Below, one piece after another: positions 48,446-61,866 of a stretch of DNA of 64,000 nt. Location of the stretch: the NCBI GenBank assembly GCA_947462335.1, contig OX381709.1:63170609-63234608 (forward strand), written 5' to 3'. The notes below the pieces were generated by a model. It saw nothing but the letters and a program-made list of their open reading frames with translations, did not search any database and was not told the origin of the DNA. The position numbers were made by a program, and so were the translations under genes. This stretch comes from Harmothoe impar (Eukaryota > Annelida > Polychaeta > Phyllodocida > Polynoidae). Positions within the stretch are counted from its first letter, which is position 1. The number at the start of each line of letters is the position of its first letter.

Positions 48446-51107
48446 TTCATTTTGTGCAAAACATCAGTGCAGAACTAATTGTTTGAAAGATAGATAATCA
48501 TGATTTCTTATGATATTTATAAAATCTGGAAAGAGTTGTTATACAAAAAATGTATATGTTATACACCCTGTAGACTAGATGACAAGACATATTTAACCAC
48601 AACTGTGCACCATTCATCACAGACTAAGCAAGTGCATGTACACAGAAGGACAATTTTAGGATGGTTTGAACAAAAAACTGGACCTAAATTGTCTAAAGGA
48701 ATATGGAACTTTGCTCTATTTATCTGATTTATGTAATGATATCATATATACAGTATATGCACATGTTCGCATTCAAGAGTATTGTTGTGCTCCTACAAAG
48801 CTGCTACCTAATTTAGAGTCCCTGCATGCCTCCACAGTCCTATTGGCCCAAAGATCGATTGGATAGGATGTAAGGGCAGTCTGTGTCGCCCATGCTAGTG
48901 ACCTAGAGGCTGAATGCGCTGCCCTCCATTTCTTGTTTGGGCCAGCTCTATGGCCAAGACTGGTGAGTCTCCTGAGTAAGGTGAATAATATGAACTGTCG
49001 GTAATTGCATTGATCTATTGCTATTTTTATGCTTTTGCTCTTTGTGGACATAATAGACAGGGTTAAGCCTATTTCCATGCCATAAGTCATCATTTTACGT
49101 CAATTCTTTTGATAGTTTCTACAACACTACAACATAATAATCGCACATCCCTTTAGAAATAGTTTTTGGATGTATGCACCATAATGTATTCTTTTGGTTT
49201 ATCATGATGTTTATAAAGTTAAATTAATAATGTAATAGATATTATGAAAGCTATCGTATCTTACATTACTGCAGATCATTGTGTGTACGTTTACAATAGA
49301 GTAGCTACATATATCTCCATTAGTTTGGGAATTTGATACACAATAGAGACTTGTTTATTCGTTTTCTACTTCCAAGTGTACATTTTGATCTGAGGGATGT
49401 GAACAGCCACGTGACAGACTTCCAGTCTCAAAACTCATTGTGTTACTCTGGTGTCTAATCAGGAATCTACTGTCATGTAACAAGTGGGTAAACACTAAAA
49501 AAAGAATTGCATAAGCCTCCCTATTGTTCTCAGATGGCATTTTCAAGTACTGGTAAATTATCTGGTTTTAAAGGAGAGCTGTTAGAGGTAAAACACCCTT
49601 TGGCTCCTGTAGTAATTAACTGGCGGGAAATTGCCACATTGCCCTTCTACATATAATCATGCACTGTATTACCTGGGGAATATTGAATCTATACATACAC
49701 AATATTCTTCACAACCATCCTAAAATGTCCTCGTATCAGTGTTGTACATCAAACATAATCTGGAATTCATCTGAGGTAACCCTTTTTTTAAATTTTTTAC
49801 TAAAGTCTTCTTCATCTGCAAGACTGCAACAGCACTAACCCACGAGAACCTGTAAGAAGCAACATATCCAAGTTCTGCTGTGGTGTCAATGATTTGTCAA
49901 TGGATTGCCTACCTGCTTGCTGACCCTAATGCAGGAGCTGCTGCCCTACCCGTATGAGTTTCCAGTGTTTGAAAGGGCTCCAGGATCAGCTTAGCATGGT
50001 GCAGAAATGCCTGGAGGTGAGGAGGTGCCAACATCTATGTGACAGTTTGCAGAACAGTAAAGTGAGATAGCTGTCATATCAGAAACTAATCGCTTGGGAG
50101 AGATTGGCATTATTATATTAATGTCATCTTTAAACCACTTGTGCAATCTGCATGGATTCCCCAGCAAAACTGATCTGTTCTGTAATCGCCTGTAGAACCC
50201 CTGGAAAATCTAACCACTAGCTCCACTAGTTCCATAGAGACCAGCATCAGTTGAATTTGCTGCTTCTGCTGTTTCCAGGAATGGAGTGAAGGACATACAC
50301 ATGAATATTTATATAAAGATGTTTGCTTGGCTAAGGAATGATATTCTCGTTCCATTTTCTTCATGGGTTAGACACACTGATCATGCAATAATTTAGATGA
50401 GCATGTATACTGATGGGATGAGTGGTGGGAGAAATTAGAGGGCCAGCGAGAGGTGATTGTAAATAAATTGGTATAATGAATGGTATAGGTGAGAGATATG
50501 AAGGAATGACAGACCAAGCATGAAGAGAAATCTATGAGTCAGCAGCTGGATGCAACGTATAGGGAAAACATGGATCAGGGGAACCTAGGATTGGAGATTC
50601 GACCAGCATCATACCATACTTCATCCAAGAGGGGGGTGGTTATTCAATTTCACACTAGGGTATGTTGTGACTATGTTGCCCCAAAAAAGATGCAGGATAT
50701 AGTTGAGACCATTAGTAGGGGTGTCTTCTCTACTAAGGGGCAAAGAGTGGCACATTCCTCATACTTCTACCATAATGTCCCCTTCCCCTGGACATGGTAA
50801 AAATGGTTAGCACATAACAGCACCCATCCACCCACCCCACATAACACACCTAGCTATATAGACAGATGACAACACACATCCACAGTAGGATATAGGAGAG
50901 GACATTATATTATATGCAACCAGAGCCATGAAACTGCTACAGCCCTTCCTACTATTTCTGGTGAGGTGCAGAAAACCTTTGTTGTTCAATTCCCTTTGGC
51001 AGTGCAGAGTCGGTACTCATCAGTGGCGTTTGCCCAACCATTCAATCATTATTTGCGTATAATATTAAGTAATCAAAGATCATGATGTGTGATCCAATGA
51101 TTACTAA

Positions 51108-51970
51108 CCACCCAGCAACTCTTGGTCACACTTTGCCAGCCTGCCAAATTTCCAGTATTTTGGCTCATGGGTTGCCGAATTTGGTCATGCCAAAACCTCA
51201 CCAAAGTTGCCGAATTTGGTCATGGCCAAACCTCACCAAAGTTGCCGAATTTGGTCATAGCCAAACCTCACCAAAGTTGGCCAAAGCTCACAGTTAACAT
51301 TATGAAGTACCGTAAAACCTCGCGTACAAGCCGATCAGATCGCCAGTGCGGTTTATAGGATCGGCACAGAGTCAGGGTGCGGCTTATACGCGAGTTTTTG
51401 CTCCTATAGTACAGTATGAAAGTCACTAGAATCAGATTGCTGGTGCAGCTTATAGGATCGGCCCAAAGTCGGGGTGCGGCTTATACGCGAGTTCGGCTTA
51501 TACGCGAGGTTTTACGGTAACAAACAGCCCCTAGCCATTACATGATTCAGTGGTCATGGGGCTTTAGCACTTGATATATATTGTTGGAACTCTCAGAAAC
51601 AGAGTTCAATCCCAGAAAGATCCATGATTTTGTTATACCTTGAAATGTATCGTAATTTGTCAAATTTAGTCATGACCGAACCTGGCCCCTTATTTAACAT
51701 TATTTAACATTTTTATAGGGTTATGTTTTATAATGCAAATTTAGGAACAAAAGAGTTTCAATGTGTAACAAAATCATGGATCCTTCTGGGATTGAATCCT
51801 AAAGCCCCATGACCACTGACTCATGTATTGGATAGCCTAGGGGCTGTTTGTTAGTTTAACTGTGAGCTTTGGCCAACTTTGGTGGGGCTTGGCTATGACC
51901 AAATTCGGTATGACCAAAGTTGGCCAAAGGTGGCTAAAGGTGACAACGATTTGCTGGGCATGTACATAAT
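51108..51970. mobile_element. Foldback element with long arms and internal direct repeats
   Basis: The arms are inverted copies: a left part containing three tandem copies of a unit of about 35 bases (CCGAATTTGGTCATGGCCAA and variants, about 51176-51290) mirrors 51865-51950. AGTGGTCATGGGGCTTTAG (51550 region) mirrors CTAAAGCCCCATGACCACT (51800 region), and the outer ends are CCCAGCAA and TTGCTGGG. Arms are roughly 350-400 bases once the nested MITE at 51308-51519 is removed. It is inserted near the end of the second array 2 unit. Confidence 0.75.
51308..51519. mobile_element. Nested TA-flanked MITE (212 bp)
   Basis: It is flanked by TA at 51308-51309 and 51518-51519, with terminal repeats CCGTAAAACCTCGCGTA and complement, and internal repeats of GCGGCTTATACGCGAG. 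It interrupts the left arm of the surrounding foldback element. The right arm (about 51850-51870) lacks it, so it is the younger insertion. TIR and TA target point to a Tc1/mariner/pogo-type non-autonomous element. Confidence 0.85.
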
Positions 51971-52228
51971 ATCCCATTTCAATAAAACATGCTATACATC
52001 AAAACACATACAAAATGTTTCCATAATCAAAAAGAGCGGATTTCTTTGCTGCGTCTGATGCTCTAAATACTACAATTATATATGTTTGTAAGTAATCTTT
52101 AATCTTATTTCTCTTTTTGAATAGATTATGAATTCACTTTCAATGCCAAGCCATCAGCTGTACTAGTGTCTCTGCATAAGCAGAGAGGGATGCAAGGCAG
52201 CGCGAATGAATATGATTTAATTATGTTC

Positions 52229-53130
52229 TTAAGGTTGATCGCTACTCTTAACTTTGTATCCATGAAATGTCCTCTTTTTCACCCTTAAGGTAGCTTTCAT
52301 TATTTAGAAATGGAAAATGTAAAAAAAATGGGGGGGTCCCGAGCTACTTTTTTTATTACAGATTTTTGTGCAAAAAAAGTATTCTCTATTTTTGCCAAAA
52401 AAAGGAAAATTTTCATGTTTTTTTTTCTTAGTGAACCAAGGACCAGATAAATTTTGTATTGCACATGAATAATCCTAGGTTATGTCCTTTAATGGGAAAA
52501 ATAGAATGATGGTCCAAAAATGTACCTTTGTATGAAAAAACGTGATGGTTTTAGGAGGACTATTCAAATTTAATGCATAATTCTTCGGCAATATCTAAAT
52601 ATCACTGAAAAAAATCCATGAACTTTTTTTTTTCTTTTTTCAACAAATTGTTCAGATCAATAGCTAACATTTTAAAGGACTTTTGATAGGTGGTCCCGGG
52701 CATATTTTTATGGTTTTGGGCCTTTGAAGTTAAAAAATAGTGCAAAAATGGTCTAAATCTCATATTTAGAGCCTTAAAAAATGGGTAAACGGGCAAAAAT
52801 TGGGGTGTAAAATGGCTGTATTTCCTACCCTTGGTAATTTCAAAGAACCTGATGAGTTCTTTATATATCTAGACAATGATTTATTGATTAATAAGTCCAA
52901 TGTTCTAACTTATATAAAAAATAGCAAATATTATTGGCTATAAATACATCAAATATTCAAAGTCCAATAAAACGCTCAATTTTGCTCGAAATTGTCTGAT
53001 CTTTTTATATAGGTTAGTCAGCATATATATGATTCTAGTTTATTAATATTAGCTCAATCGGATACATATAAGCTATATGCGCAGAGACCTGCGCAGTGGT
53101 CCGTATTCAATGAGTAGCGATCAACCTTAA
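52229..53130. mobile_element. TTAA-flanked element, second piggyBac-type family (902 bp)
   Basis: TTAA lies at 52229-52232 and 53127-53130 with perfect 15-base terminal repeats GGTTGATCGCTACTC and GAGTAGCGATCAACC. The interior is AT-rich with A and T runs and no long frame, so it is non-autonomous. The ends differ from those of the 516-bp family at 7960 and 15117, so at least two TTAA-targeting families exist here. Confidence 0.85.
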
Positions 53131-54636
53131 CTGGTCCCTAATGAGATGTTAGATGATGCAGAGGATTCAGGAAGAACAAACTGAAGACGGGTGAGATAAA
53201 ATAGTGGGGCCTACTAGAGAGTATATAATTGGATATATTGGTAGGTTAAGGTGGCTTCACTACCAGCCTCACCTCACTAATGGTATGGACAACCTGATGG
53301 AGAGCAGGACCTCCAGGTGGTCTCATAGTGTTGAGGGCACGCGCCGTAAATCATTATGTCCCTGGTGGACACAGCAATTCCTGTGCAGCCCACTACCCTA
53401 CCTACACTTACGTGCTGGTGAAACAACCTTGTCGGTGGTAATTCTGCCTTGGAGGCATGGCCTTTACAGTCATGAGCTCGAACTCGGGGTAGCATATAAT
53501 CAACTTTTGGAATACAGACATAAAGTTATAAGGGACCTTGGGCAGCTGGTCAACTACTTGTTATCAGTCTATTCCACCACATTAGGTATTGACTCTACCC
53601 ACTGATGCACAAAAGGAGACAGTCTACACACATATTCCACCTGCATGTATCATGTGGGGATTCAGCTACAAAGGAATCACACACACAATTAAATACCCCA
53701 GAAGGGCCGTATCATGATGATGAATAATGCACCAGGAAAAGAAGCGGAGGTCTTTATTGATGTGTATCCATGACGATCTGCTTTGAATAATCAACATGTT
53801 CCCAGGGTTACTATTATAGAAGGAGGCATTAACCTTAGGTGTTTAAATATCATATTAATATTTTACCGCAACGTCCCGGTGTTAAACAAAATGGCCTATA
53901 TTTATTATGGATGGAGTAGCCACCAACATCCTGTTGAGAGTAATTTTACTCTAGGCAATTTGAGTGAAGAAAGCCCTTAAATAATGCATCGTCTTGCAAG
54001 TACAAGATTACCTGAACGTGATTACTGGAGGAGAAAATGCTTCATTTTCTTTTTTCTGCTAGCTGTACTGAAACCATTTAATGGATGCCCATTATTCCCT
54101 GTGTAATTCCATATATAAGCAAACCACGTGCAATACTACTTGTAGGCTTAAGTACACTCTCCATTATTTTCATCCTCTATCTGAATAAGGATTAAAACCT
54201 CCGTTCAAACTCTTGTATTATGCCTCTACTTATAGTACATCATGTTGGTGTTGTGCTTGGGGAGGACAGGTCAGAAGCAGCTGTTGTGGAGGCTACAACC
54301 CTTAGTGGTATCAGGGCGGTCTACAGGAAAGGTAATGCAGACATGGAGGGAATAGATCGGTTAAGCTGCAGGGGAATTGCAGAAGGTAGTGGGGTAAAGT
54401 GCCCCAGACTGCAGAGGTGGATTCAATAAAGTGGGAATGTCATGACAAAAACTTCCCATATGGAACGTGCAGCCTGGACAAAGGTTCATACTGTGCATCA
54501 ATGGTGTTTAGAAATGAATATTAATTGCATTAACCTATATGAATATAGTTAGTTTCAGAGGTATAATACTATAATAGTTTCAGTGGTATAATACTATAAT
54601 AGTAACCGAAATATAGATACTACCTGACTTCATGCA

Positions 54637-55064
54637 TAAGGCCAAAAAAAAAGGTGTGTTTCAGGCAACATGGTCAGAATGTCTAGGGTAGGTAGGTCGG
54701 ATTTTTTATTTTTTATTTTTTCATTTTTTTTACATATAGAGAGTACTAGGAATGAGTCGCGAATCGACAAATCAATGCGCGACTCTCCAGAATGACTCCA
54801 CAACTCCTCCATTGACAAGGAATATCAAGAAGTTGTTGGACAACCTCTTAGAAAGCCATTTCCTGATGTGAATCAATTATTCAGGCCTCTGAGGTTACTG
54901 GGAGCTTGTTATTCTTGAAAGAATTAGGAAAAAAATGAGGAAAAAAGTAACAAAAAATAAAAAAAAAAAAAAAAATCTCCAAAATTGGGAAAAAAAAGCT
55001 AGGGTCTGCCCTGTTTTGAATCTAGGGTCGGGTTGCCTGAAACACACCTTTTTTTTTGGCCTAA
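54637..55064. mobile_element. PIF/Harbinger-type MITE (TAA target)
   Basis: TAA flanks the element at 54637-54639 and 55062-55064. Terminal repeats of about 30 bases begin GGCCAAAAAAAAAGGTGTGT and continue to TTTCAGGCAAC. A three-base TAA/TTA target and ends starting GG are typical of PIF/Harbinger. The interior holds long T and A runs, and the frames across it are low-complexity artefacts. It is inserted in the third array 2 unit. Confidence 0.85.
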
Positions 55065-58000
55065 GCCTGCACCCAGACCACAATGGAGTGGGGTATGCCA
55101 TTAGGGATATCATTCCGGTTATTGAATATGTGTCTGCTCTATGTTGTATAAGAGAAATATGCATTGCATCTCTGCCCATATATTGGCCTGATAAGGGACT
55201 ATAAAGGCAGCGCTAGCTGCAATATTAAAAATGCAAGACACATTTTACAAGACACACACAGTCAGTATGACCATAATTAGCATACCTAAAGGGGAATTGC
55301 TGTTTAACGACAAATTATGCTGACTCCAATATTAGAAGGAGACTGGGGATATCCTATGGGCATTCAGCTGAACCATGTCTATGTAGTGACCCACATTTAT
55401 TATATACAGAGGCTAGCATGCAACGTCGCATTTATGTTTTTATTGTATCCCAGGTTCTTAGAGGGTATAGCTGTGGCACCCCCTAAGAGCAAGAATACAC
55501 TGTAAGATGCATGATACATATACAAATACGTATATTACCCTTCATGACCTTCATGGATGTTTACATCAAAGGAATCCCGAAATGTATCCATAATGGACCA
55601 GGTAAAATCCTCTGTTCTGTGCATTTCCTGTTCATGAATAGGTCTACTACATTACTATAATCCCCCTGCTGTATATACGTACCAGTGTGAAGCTTGTCGA
55701 AATACAACGCTTAAAGGATGCTTATAATGTCAATGGTGCTCCGATTAAAATCCTTGTGATTGTTCCTTTAGCCTATAGTCTACCAAAATAGGAGACTAGG
55801 TCCATTGCATGGACGACAATTTGATGACAACCGTCATCCTTCTCATACGCCAACTATACTCAGTCAATTTGTGCATACACCCCTTGCTTTCTATTCATAT
55901 ATCTTCTTCAATATATATCTTCATATATCTTTTTCAATATATATCTTCTTCAATATACCCCTCATCAGATGGCACGTAACAGGCACAGACATCTATAGGC
56001 TATGATATTATGTGGTGCTAACATTAGACAATACTGAAACAGTGGGTCAATGCTAGATCTATGCGTTATAAAGCTGCACGTTATCTCCCCTATTGTGGAT
56101 TTCTACAAAAAGCTCAAACAGCAATTCTCAAAACCATTACATTAAAACCAAGGTATATACATTATCAGCTATAATATTTATTGATGTCGCACATCGGTAT
56201 GGCTTCAACAGCTGGAAGAACAAATCAGTCCCAAGGGCGCATTATGGAATATTCAATGATACTCCATCACTTCCCCTTGACACACCGTCCAGGCATAGAG
56301 CCTTACGCCATTATACATGTGCATAATTTAGCATAGGCAATACTAATTGAATAACGTTTATGCAAACAGGCACATAAACAATTCAAGTACTAATTGTTAT
56401 CTTTCTAGGAAGCCGCTCACTAGTCACTTCATCTCGACTCCTCTCCATATAGCCCACACCTACTTTAGAGTTCATCCATGCCTCCGCAGTCCTATCAGAC
56501 CTCCGACGTCAGCCCAGAGACGGATGGGATACGATGTAAAAGCAGTCTGTGTCACCCATACTATAGTGACCTGAATGGGTTAGCCTCCCTTATCTTGTTT
56601 GGGCGAGAGTTATGGTTGAGACAGGTGAGTCTCCTGGGTCTGGTGAATAATATGAAATGCCCGTAAATCTACAGGATTGATCCGTTGTTGCCAGACGTGC
56701 CCTCTTCACTTTGGGTGTTTAATGGACAAGGTTGATCTCAATGGCATGCAGGGGCAGGAATAGTCAAACATTGTATCTCGTGGAATTTGGTGATGGCATC
56801 AGAATTTTGCAGAGATTTAAACACTCACTGAGCACAGGAGATATCTATATTAAGCTGTACACCAAAACATAACTTGGATGTAATAATCAATTTTCATGGG
56901 TACTTTGGGTTTTGACGTCTATGAACGCTATGGGCATTTGACATAATCTATATTACTGAAATTCAAACTTTTCATGAAGCAAGAACAGAGCTTCATGATT
57001 GATTGGGATGATGGCTAACATGCTAAAATATGTTGAAACAGACAACTTTGGAACTGAAGACCATAATCTTTTCATAGGCTTATCACGGGTCTAAAGCAAT
57101 ACAGAAACCAGGAAGGGTGTTTGAGTTAGGTAACTGTAAATGAATGTCTGCAAGAGTAATTCAGGGTACTAAGTATAACTACTCACACAGATTACTAAAT
57201 TTAATCCACTAGACAAAGAATGTCGATGGGTTGATTTGTTTACTTCTGCAAGAAAGCGACCTAAGAGAGCAGAAGTGTCTTATGACAGACTTCCAATTAC
57301 ACTCATTTTAATTAAAAGTCTAATCCGCACTCTGCTCTCATAAAATATGAGAGGAACTGAAGTTATAGGACAGTGCTAACCTCTCCACACTCTTTCTGTT
57401 CCTGTGGCAAGTACAGGAGGGTGTGTTATGGAAAGGGAGCTTAACAGCTGTTAGAAGGAAAACAGCCTCGCGCTGCTGTAGTAATTAAATGTCGGATATT
57501 GCCACTTTGCCTTTCCATATATAGCCATGTGCTGTGTAGGCAAGAGTTCCCCAGGGTAGGGACTGAAATATGGCCACACATGGGCCTTCATAACTACCCA
57601 ACCCTCTGCTGCGAGCGGTTATATGCATCTGGGGAATGTATGATTCATCATTCATACTAGGTCAAGCCAGTAGCAGATAATTGTGACCACAACACAGTAG
57701 ATGAAAGCTCACAGATAGGGTGGGGCATCTTTTTCACAGGTAGGTCAATCCTGTGATTCTGTCAGAATGTAAATTTATCTTCATAGTGAACTGTCTCTCA
57801 CGATATCCATAGTCATGCAATACATAGATGCCATATGGGATAGTGCATCTATGGAGACACCATAATATATACACCATAACCAGACACAGGAATAGCCTAC
57901 TTATTGGTGATTGTTCTATAGAGGGAAGGGGTATCATACCTGATAGTGTCCCAATACAAAAAGGTCAACAAATTACCCCACCAAGATGTGCAGGTATATA

Positions 58001-60360
58001 CTTTTTAGTGCTTTAGCCACATAAGAGGGGCATCGCCAGTACATATCTAGTCTAAGGTGTCCATTCTAGATTGAATCCAAAGAGGACCTCAGAGTAGCTC
58101 CCATATCTGCTGACACTGAGGCACCCAGGCAGTGAGCTGCTCCCCGGTCGGTCTATTTATAGCACTGCACACTTGACTAGGGCAGCATTACAGATAAATC
58201 TGATCTTATGAAGAGGGTGCCGAGCTCATGTAGTTAAGATGGCACCTAGATCTGGCTCTTGCTGGATTTCTAAACATTGTTGTGTAATGTCAAATTTTAT
58301 CAAGATGTAATATCGTATTATGCTTGTTGAAAGAGGACCCCGTGCAAATGGCTATAGGGTCAGACGATATTTTCTCTAGATGCAAAACTAATGTTAGAAT
58401 GACCCATGTTACTACAAAAACACCAACTTCTTGCCCCCTATAAATCTATAGAAGCCAACAAAGGACTCAATACTCTACTTTTCTCACTGGCAACCCCATG
58501 TCTAAGCCAAAGGCCTCAGACGTATGCCAGTCTGTCTCAGACGGATGCCAGTATCGGGGCAGCTTTTCCTAAAATGCATTTGCAAATTGAACTTACAGCT
58601 GTCTGAGGCAAAGCTTAGTAAGAGAGACATTGGCATTGTATGTCTTCAAAATAAAAACTGCTACCACAAGCCTCCAGCAGATTTTCAGTCGGCCCAAAGG
58701 GGCTTTCTATGGGTTACATACAGAGATCTGCTGCTCACTGGTCCTACTGCAGGAGCTGCTCCCCCAGCCGCATGAGCTGCTCACACGGCCTGAAAGGGCT
58801 GCTCCGATCAGCTCGCCATGCTGCGGGGTCTCCGGGGGAGCACCAGGAGATGGGGAGGAGACAGCTAATGCACTTTTGAGGTGACAGATAGCAGGGTAGT
58901 AAATGTGAGAAGGCTGTCACACCATAAACGGACCTCACATGAATTAGCTATTGCTGCTTGGGCAAAAGGGGCATAGGACATGTTGATGCAAATGTTTGCT
59001 TAGCCACCGAGGAAAAGAAAGCACAAAAACAAGGGCTCCATCAGTTGTTCATACTTATTGTTAAAATATGGCCAGTGTGGCATTAAAACACAGGCAGTAA
59101 TGTGTGCATAAGCTAAAGAAAAGAAAACAGTCTGTCAGGAGATTAAGAAACAGTTGTGCACATTGAGATAAGACACATCACGAAAAGGTCACTCTGTAAA
59201 AGGTTGACTACATGTGAATTGCTGCTGGCAAGGAATTATTACTTTCCAAATGTCATAACAGTAGATGCATATGAGTGAAGTGGGAGAATGCAGTCTTATT
59301 TCCATTTCACAATTGCTTGGGATGAAAGCTGCAATGAGTGGTAATATAAATGTTTAGGAAAGATACGAAGAAAAGAAGATGAATCTGTTGATTAAGAAGA
59401 AGATGACTTGTATGCTACTGGGATGAGTGATGTGACAAGACGAATTAGCTGAGGGACATGTTCAGACAGACATTGGGGATGCATATAGTATATATTTTTG
59501 TGTGCGACCGTGACAAGGAATATTGGGGTGTATTGAAGAAGATATATGAATAGAAAGCAAGGGGTGTATGCACAAATTGACTGAGTATAGCTGGGGACGA
59601 CGGTTGCAACTTTCGTCGCTGATATATAAGAACGGGTGAGCACTATGAAGGAATGACAGACCGAGAAAGGGGGCAATCTATAAGTTGGCAGCTGGAGGAA
59701 GATAGAGGACAAGAATAGGAACAACAAGGATGTGGGGTGGGGCGAGCTTAAGGCCAGGGAATTGGCCAGCGCCATGCCATGTTTCTTTCAAGAAGAGGTT
59801 GGTTATTCAATTTCATGCCAGGCTGCACTTTGGGTTTGTTGCCTGGAAATCGATGCCGAACATTTGAGACCATTAGCCGGGGCGTCTTCCCATCAGGGGG
59901 CAAACGGTGGGGTGTGCCTCCTTCTGCCTCAGTACTCCCCGACACGGGGCAGGGTAAACATGGTTAGCAGGCAGACAACCAACCCCCTACATCCTTGGGG
60001 ATCCAGCAGGGAGGACGCCCACCTACCATACGCGGTATGTTTTATGGAGAACCAGACACACTTAGTCACACATTTAGCAGGACATGGCTGGAAACGTGAC
60101 AGCCACACCCATGGAACCACCAGACATCTGCCTCATTTTTAATGTTGAGTTGCTCGTGTCTGTTGGTGAGTTGCTCAGCTGCTCAGGTCATAAGAAAGAC
60201 AATTGTCTCCCAGTGAAATTCCCCTTGGGAATGTTAAAGGCAGAGCCAGGACTCGTCAGTGTACAAATGGGTTACTGCTTGGCATCCGCCCAAGCAGCAG
60301 CTCATTATTTGTGTAGTAACATCAGGCTATGACCCATGCCACATGGGAAGAGACCAAGGT

Positions 60361-61641
60361 TCCGGGAATCTCAGATTCTGGTTCATGTAGGCAAGGCCAT
60401 AACTATTGAGGGAGATGTCTGGCAAAGAATATACATGCACAACTATGTATATACACATTGGTATATCTATATATCTATATCTCTCTCCCTATTATATTGC
60501 ATAAGTTTACTGTGATATTATAGAAGAGGAGCCTCTTAATTTCCATTACTGTATACACAAGTATTGTGCTATTTAAAGACACTGTGTAAAAGCTCAATGC
60601 GGTATCAGGATGTCAGTGTTTTCTCATGGACACCTGGTTTGTTCCCTCAGACACAAAGCTCCAATTGCCCCATATCCAGGTATCATCCTTTATCTAACAA
60701 ATGTAGGCCGACACCCCTGCTTCTATCTTAAAACACAAACGTTTTCCTTTGGATTATACTATAAATGTGCTGCCAGCACAACACAACTTACAAGGGAAAA
60801 CAAATTCCCACTAAAAAGCAGGTGTGGATCCATGCACACATCTGTTTCCATTATTTAACACCATAGATCGGGTTTCCACCACAGAGTCAGGGGGGAAAAA
60901 GGTAGTTGGCGACCAGCAGGGGCACCACTACTACTGGTGTCTCTGTGAGCGGCTTGTGTATTCCTCCAGTGCTGCTGGGACGTGGTGCTTGCTACCTGCC
61001 CAGGGTACTGCAGTATAGCTATAAGGACGATGATGGAGGAGACCACGTGTTTACCCTACTCCCCTAACCCACCTTGCCTGCCTCCACGTCTGCTAAATCT
61101 CCACACAAGTTCTACGAGCGTGCATATGTGGGGAAGGTTTGACAGAATGGTGCATTTTTGTATGCTATTGTGGTGACAGCTTTTCTATGGAGAAGCTGAT
61201 CTCAAAGGATAGATAGTTATTATAGTGTACATGTATTTTTATAATCATGAACATCGACTGCATATGATACAGGCAACAACATGCAAATAGGGTGGGGGTG
61301 TATCTAAGGGGATGACAGAAGGGGAGATGGAAGTATGTGTGATACGACTATAGTTAGACCACAGTGGGGTAGAGGAGAGAAATCTAGCTGTGCCACGTAG
61401 TAGTGGAGATGGAAGCGGTAGCGAGGTAAGCTGTGGGATGTGATACTGATAAAAGAGTCACCTTGAAGCCGTACACCTAGCAGGTAACACTATCAGCAGG
61501 CAAACACATCTAGGCTTCTACACTACTCTATACTACTGGAGGCTCAAACCACCTGCCCCTGGGTATATCCTATTACATTGGATATCCCCGAGCTGACCAA
61601 ATCAGTAAATTTACCCGGGGTTAGATCAGTCTGTGAGAAGT
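60361..61641. other. Noncoding stretch between array 2 and the 61642 exon
   Basis: No exon with a recognisable domain is identified. Overlapping frames on both strands at 60824-61176 are GC-richer than the surroundings but lack motifs and splice context. Confidence 0.4.
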
Positions 61642-61866
61642 CTATAAATTCAACATCTTGGATTGAGCATTAGTTACATTCCTTATCACATCCTCTGGTG
61701 TATCGAGCAGCTCGTGAACAGCTCTCCTTATCAGCTCCCTCCTTCCGTTTCCACCCGCTCCCAATCCCTGGAGACACTCACAGGCCTCCTCTGCTGATTC
61801 CAGGCTCAAGAGGAAAATTGGCTTCTTCCAAGAAAAACACTCCACTGATATAAACTGAGACAGCAT
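61642..61866 (-). CDS. Probable terminal exon of an unidentified gene
   Basis: The minus strand reads in one frame to a TAG stop at 61642-61644, with balanced, helix-rich composition: SWKKPIFLLSLESAEEACEC, then LQGLGAGGNGRRELIRRAVH, then ELLDTPEDVIRNVTNAQSKM and LNL. Codon use is exon-like and GC content is above the neighbouring sequence. The upstream end is uncertain: an acceptor at tttatatcag would start the exon near 61847, and another at tcctcttgag would start it later. I do not recognise the family. The segment looks like a short helical C-terminal region. If it belongs to a separate gene, that gene ends here and extends upstream beyond the window. Confidence 0.4.
   Translation of the reverse strand: MLSQFISVECFSWKKPIFLLSLESAEEACECLQGLGAGGNGRRELIRRAVHELLDTPEDVIRNVTNAQSKMLNL

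Larger units (their letters stand above)
40810..60360. repeat. Second diverged tandem array of long units (array 2)
   Basis: Blocks recur in the same order and orientation. Block m1 (TGGAGGCTACA...GGTGGTCTGCAGGAAAGGTAATGCAG type) is near 41735-41945, 46915-47110 and 54240-54435. Block m2 (CATGCCTCCACAGTCCTAT...GGTGAGTCTCCTG type) is near 48795-49005 and 56445-56660. Block m3 (GGTTATTCAATTTCA...GAGACCATTAG...GGGGCAAAC type) is split in the first unit (43264-43326 plus 45991-46110) and lies near 50600-50800 and 59785-59955. Block m4 (GAGAGCAGGACCTCCAG type) is near 40810-40975 and 53290-53425. Distances differ mainly through inserted elements. No reading frame is preserved across copies. Confidence 0.75.

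Noticed and set aside
53204..53605. 133-codon plus-strand frame
   Set aside because: It overlaps block m4, which recurs near 40810 without the same frame.
59732..60142. 136-codon plus-strand frame with partly similar frames near 45937 and 50534
   Set aside because: The similarity comes from block m3 of array 2. Indels and stops break the frame between copies, so protein-level selection is unlikely.
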